Positions 61,701 through 64,000 of a stretch of DNA of 64,000 nucleotides are shown here, piece after piece. The DNA is taken from positions 124,001 through 188,000 of the forward strand of contig FCOH02000001.1 in NCBI GenBank assembly GCA_001544595.2. Direction: 5' to 3'. Below the pieces are notes generated by a model. It did not search any database. It was not told where the DNA came from and worked only from the letters and a program-made list of their open reading frames with translations. The translations under genes were made by a program, and so were the position numbers. The stretch is from Caballeronia peredens. GTDB taxonomy: Bacteria > Pseudomonadota > Gammaproteobacteria > Burkholderiales > Burkholderiaceae. The stretch's first letter is position 1. Each line of letters begins with the position of its first letter.

Positions 61701-61918
61701 GTCGTCAGCGCGCGCTCGTAGTTCGACGTGATGCGATGAGCCATGTCTTCGGCCGAGAAGCCGTTATACGACCAGACGATGCTGACCACCGGAATATCGA
61801 TGTTCGGAAAAATATCCGTTGGCGTGCGCAAGATCGCGAGCGGCCCGAGTATGAAGAGCAGCACAGCGAGCACGATGAACGTGTAGGGCCGGCGAAGGGC
61901 CAGTTTTACGATCCACAT
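58715..61918 (-). CDS. RND efflux permease, HAE1-type
   Basis: A 1067-residue inner-membrane pump with 12 helices and two large periplasmic domains. The start MWIVKLALRRPYTFIVLAVLL and the helix-4 proton-relay motif GILVDDATVAIENITHHLE are characteristic, as is the mirrored GIATANSILVINSARD in the second half. Length and sequence fit the branch close to MdtB-like and Burkholderia solvent or antimicrobial efflux pumps. The longer frame upstream of 61918 lies in the promoter and was rejected. First gene of the efflux operon; the AraC gene at 62216 is divergent from it. Confidence 0.92.
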   Translation of the reverse strand: MWIVKLALRRPYTFIVLAVLLFILGPLAILRTPTDIFPNIDIPVVSIVWSYNGFSAEDMAHRITSNYERALTTDVDDIEHIESQSLNGVSVVKIFFHPGADINRAIAQAASNSASILRVLPPGTLPPNIITYNASTVPVLQLGLSSNTLPEQTLYDLGNSFIRTQLATVQGAAVPLPYGGKIRQIMVELDPAKLQAKGLAPVDVVNAVNAQNLILPGGTAKIGAREYNVEMNGSTQTVAALNDLPIKTVNGGVIYVRDVAHVIDGFAPQTNIVRSDGKRAALLQVEKTGSASTLTIIAQVKAMLPKIAAGLPKALKITPLSDQSVFVKSAISGVVREALIAACLTAVMILLFLGSWRATLIIAVSIPLAVLTSLIALSVLGQTLNIMTLGGLALAVGILVDDATVAIENITHHLEKGEALHDAILNGSGEIAVPTFVSTLSICIVFIPMFLLSGVARYLFVPLAEAVIFAMCASYFFSRTLIPTLAMVLMRAPSRTHTAMHGVAGALTGFQSAFEQRFEALRARYRNVLQAAIEKRRRFVPIWLALCLASLVLVPFEGRDFFPSIDTGEIRLHLRAPTGTRIEETARITDEVEAKIRTVIPANEQAAVLDNIGVPVSGINLTYDSSDPVGPEDADILITLAPKHKPTAHYVARLRNVLNAAFPGVSFAFLPADIVSQILNFGLPAPIDVQIVGNKLAENRAVANRLLDEMRGVRGLVDARIQQPGDEPTINVNVDRTKAMQAGLTQRDVAQNLLIALSGSSQTTPNFWLDPKNGVSYPLMAEVPQYDIHSLQTLDNIPLTTKDAAANRQTPQNQLGTLGTTSRSVQQAVVSHYNVQPVLDIFASTQYRDLGGVASDVTRLVDAERAHLPPGSSIVMRGQVQSMNESFTGLGFGLVFAIALVYLLMVVNFQSWIDPLIIISGLPGSMAGVAWMLFVTQTTLSVPALTGAILCIGIATANSILVINSARDALQRGTAPLAAALDAGFDRFRPVLMTALAMLIGMLPMALGLGDGGKQNAPLGRAVIGGLAIGTLSTLVFVPVVFGMVHGWLAKRRGKEPLRLESASSVE

Positions 61919-62215
61919 GGTGCCTGTCAGCTTGAGAGGAGGGCGCGTGTGCAACGGCCTGCGCACGCATCGGCGGGAAGTCGGAGGCAGTGTTGCACGC
62001 CGGATCGAGGCGTTTTTGTCGAATCGCACGCCGCCGTGCTCGCGGGGCGTGGCGGAACACGCGAATTAAACCTTGATATAGGTTGACGCAACCATTGGGC
62101 GGGGTAGTCAACCCTATGTACGGCTAGGCGGTTCGTTTCCGGTTGATTAACTTTGAGTCATCGCGGTGCCGGCTTTCCGGCCGGCCGCAAGACCCTAGCT
62201 TCGGACGGAACAAAC
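61919..62215. promoter_or_regulatory. Divergent control region, RND operon / araC gene
   Basis: 297 bp between divergent genes. An inverted repeat ATAGG-TTGAC (62078-62087) / GTCAACCCTAT (62107-62117) and an overlapping AACCT...AGGTT hairpin (62070-62084) lie in an AT-richer stretch fit for a promoter. They are candidate operators for the AraC-type protein or another regulator. This is sequence evidence only. Confidence 0.45.
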
Positions 62216-63163
62216 ATGAACCTCAGCCTGCTGTCGCATTCCGAGACGCCGCCGCGCGTGCCCCTGATCGAACTCGAAGACCGATGGCGCAACCCCGGAC
62301 CGGTCCTGCGGCAAGGCGCATCGGACATGCATGCGGCACCGATCGCCGTGTCGCGCTGGATGCATCACGGCGAAGCGCCGCTCGAAGCGACGAACGACGG
62401 CAGCGGCACGTTTCACTGCATCAGCCTGAATCTGAAATGCGCGTCGCTGATCTTTCATCATGCCGGCCGCAAGCTTATCCATGGCCGCTTGCCCGCGGGC
62501 GTCGTGCAGGTGACCGCGCCCGGTACGCGCGTTTCCGCGAGGTTCGAATCGGCGATGGACGTGCTGCATCTTTTCGTGCCGCAGCGAGTACTGGCCGAAT
62601 GTCATGAAGATCTGTTTCAGCGTCCGCATGCGGGCGATATCGTGCTCGGCGATCCCAGGCTCATTCGCGATCCCGCGCTCGAACGTCTCGGTCAGGCGCT
62701 CGCCGTCTGCAAGACAGAAGGCACGGCGCTCGGGCGCGTCTTCATCGACAGCGTGAGTCTCGCGATCGTGTCGCGGCTCGTCGCGCGTCATTTTTCAATG
62801 CCGGCTGCGCGCGGACGTGAGCCTTCGGCGCTGCCGCAATGGCGCATCAATCGCGTGTCGGAATTCGTCGAGTCTCATCTGGCGGAGAACATCAGTCTCG
62901 CGGATATCGCGGCGAGCACCGGTCTCACACGCATGCACTTCGCCGCGCAGTTCCGCCGCGCGACCGGCATGCGTCCGCATGAGTATCTGCTGCAGAAGCG
63001 CATCGAACGCGCGCAGGACCTGTTGCGCACATCGAAGCACAGCATTCTCGATGTCGCGTTCTCGTGCGGTTTCCGCTCGCAGGCGCATTTCACGACGGTT
63101 TTCAAGCGCCTCGTCGGCGCAACGCCGAAGTACTGGCAGACGACGGCGCTCGACGCAGCCTGA
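62216..63163 (+). CDS. AraC-family transcriptional regulator
   Basis: A 315-residue regulator: an N-terminal sensor domain (about 1-200; related to the AraC-like cupin of efflux-linked regulators) and a C-terminal double HTH (from about 210; ENISLADIAASTGLTRMHFAAQF, ATGMRPHEYLLQKRIERAQDLL, ILDVAFSCGFRSQAHFTTVFKRLVG). It is divergent from the RND pump operon, so it probably activates that operon. A DUF3331 gene follows 41 bp downstream. Confidence 0.88.
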   Translation: MNLSLLSHSETPPRVPLIELEDRWRNPGPVLRQGASDMHAAPIAVSRWMHHGEAPLEATNDGSGTFHCISLNLKCASLIFHHAGRKLIHGRLPAGVVQVTAPGTRVSARFESAMDVLHLFVPQRVLAECHEDLFQRPHAGDIVLGDPRLIRDPALERLGQALAVCKTEGTALGRVFIDSVSLAIVSRLVARHFSMPAARGREPSALPQWRINRVSEFVESHLAENISLADIAASTGLTRMHFAAQFRRATGMRPHEYLLQKRIERAQDLLRTSKHSILDVAFSCGFRSQAHFTTVFKRLVGATPKYWQTTALDAA

Positions 63164-63204
63164 GCGCACGCATCGCAAGCAATCCTTCGACAAGGAGCTG
63201 AAAC

Positions 63205-63582
63205 ATGGCAGAAGCCGCTATCGCCCTCGATCCCTGGGCACAAACGATTTTCCAGTTGACGGCCTTGCATGAAGGCCCGGGCATCGACATGCCTTCTACA
63301 CGACGCCCGTTCTCACACGCAGGCGATGGCCGTGTCGCGGTCAAGCTGATCGAGCGTCCTTCGACCACGACGGCCACGATCGAATGGCGCGACTCGACAC
63401 GCTGCTGCTACGGCGATCAGGTTTGGCGGGCGATGCGCGCGCGCACCGCGGGCGTCTGCGCGATGAGCGGCAGCGCGATCAGTCCGGGCGATGCCGTCTA
63501 TGGACCGAATCCGCGGCCCGTTCCCTCCAACGCGGGCGCGATGATTCTTGCATCGGTGCTGGATCAGTTGACGCCCGCGTGA
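63205..63582 (+). CDS. DUF3331 domain-containing protein
   Basis: A 125-residue protein of the Burkholderia DUF3331 family. Visible hallmarks are TIEWRDSTRCCYGDQVW, ARTAGVCAMSGSAISPGDAVYGP with three Cys, and the tail AGAMILASVLDQL. The cysteines could bind a metal. Its function is unknown; it is often beside efflux or regulator genes. AAGGAGCTGAAAC is a good ribosome site. Confidence 0.85.
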   Translation: MAEAAIALDPWAQTIFQLTALHEGPGIDMPSTRRPFSHAGDGRVAVKLIERPSTTTATIEWRDSTRCCYGDQVWRAMRARTAGVCAMSGSAISPGDAVYGPNPRPVPSNAGAMILASVLDQLTPA

Positions 63583-63592
63583 CGCGCGATCT

Positions 63593-64000
63593 TCAGCGGC
63601 CGGCGATATTCCCGTCGAAGGTCGTTTCCCAACCGCCGCCGAGCGCCTTGCACAGCGAGATGAGATTCGCGGCGGCCGTCGCCTTGCTTTGTTCGAGATT
63701 GCTCTGCGCTTCGAGCAATTGCTTCTGCACGTTGAGCACGTCGAGATAATCGAGCGCGCCTGCTTTGTATCGTTGCCGCGCAATGCCGAGCGCCCGCTGA
63801 TTGAAGGCCACCACTGCGACGAGGCGGTCACGCCGATGCTGTTCGGCGTCGTAGACGACGAGTGCGTCGTCGACTTCGCGCCATGCATCGAGCACGGTGT
63901 GCTTGTAGACGATCGCGGCCTCTTCCTGTTGTGCTTCGCGCAGCTGCAAGGTGCCCTTGAGACGTCCACCCTCGAAGATCGGCAAGGTGATCGACGGTCC
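63593..64000 (-). CDS. Outer-membrane efflux protein, NodT/OprM family, 3' part
   Basis: The last 135 residues of an outer-membrane factor; the rest lies beyond the window edge. LPIFEGGRLKGTLQLREAQQEEA, LDAWREVDDALVVYDAEQ and ARQRYKAGALDYLDVLNVQKQLLEAQ are the standard C-terminal repeat of NodT lipoproteins. It differs in sequence from the outer-membrane factor at 56067, so a second efflux system starts outside the window. Confidence 0.88.
   Translation of the reverse strand, partial: GPSITLPIFEGGRLKGTLQLREAQQEEAAIVYKHTVLDAWREVDDALVVYDAEQHRRDRLVAVVAFNQRALGIARQRYKAGALDYLDVLNVQKQLLEAQSNLEQSKATAAANLISLCKALGGGWETTFDGNIAGR

Noticed and set aside
1..64000. tRNA, rRNA, complete IS elements, prophage structural genes
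   Set aside because: None recognised by eye on either strand; the phage-like domains in 43134-47000 are toxin tails.

Overview
The window looks like a chromosome of a Burkholderiaceae bacterium, most likely Paraburkholderia or Caballeronia. The grounds are high GC with strong third-position G/C bias, a Gram-negative porin of the Burkholderia type, two small DUF4148 secreted proteins, a DUF3331 protein, an acetoacetate decarboxylase / hydroxybutyrate dehydrogenase / patatin set, and a type VI secretion VgrG island. No rRNA, tRNA, CRISPR array or intact insertion sequence was seen.

Left third (1-32,000), mostly metabolism. 1-5,113 holds a CGNR regulator fragment, a haloacid dehalogenase, a metallo-beta-lactamase-fold hydrolase divergent from a TetR regulator with two matching operators between them, a porin and an unknown gene. 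5,126-15,387 is one ten-gene minus-strand operon: a quaternary-amine (betaine-type) ABC importer, a nitrilase-type amidase, an acyl-CoA dehydrogenase, a CoA ligase, an enoyl-CoA hydratase, an MmgE/PrpD protein and a GlxA-type AraC regulator. It reads as uptake and CoA-dependent breakdown of an unidentified betaine-like compound. 16,067-21,490 holds short-chain dehydrogenases, a small M48-type peptidase and the ketone-body/PHB set. 21,494-25,271 is a LysR regulator divergent from an M20 peptidase and an MHS-type transporter. 25,535-31,175 is a catabolic cluster: MFS transporter, ApnO-like oxidoisomerase, RuBisCO-like protein, DUF1537 kinase and GntR regulator. It fits the D-apionate branch of D-apiose catabolism.

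Middle (32,000-50,340). After a DUF4148 protein, a KfrA-like coiled-coil protein with an 84-bp tandem repeat and a secreted beta-propeller protein comes a type VI secretion island. It has an intact vgrG, an intact 1007-residue effector with an M23-like/EF-hand-like backbone and a peptidoglycan-hydrolase-like tail, and its immunity gene. These are followed by about 6 kb of AT-rich DNA packed with displaced toxin tails (a frameshifted lambda-R-type transglycosylase, a truncated pesticin/T4-lysozyme-type domain, a decayed module with an Rhs-like motif), several intact secreted candidate immunity genes and decayed duplicates. The tails carry copied pieces of the effector backbone, so the locus looks like a recombination archive for swapping toxins.

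Right third (50,383-64,000). AraC and cupin genes, a NYN/OST-HTH protein, a DUF308 membrane protein fused to a possible papain-like domain, an alpha/beta hydrolase, a second DUF4148 protein, a complete RND efflux operon (outer-membrane factor, adaptor, pump), a divergent AraC regulator, a DUF3331 protein and the 3' end of a second outer-membrane factor that runs off the window.

All family calls were made by eye from motifs and length; no database search was run.
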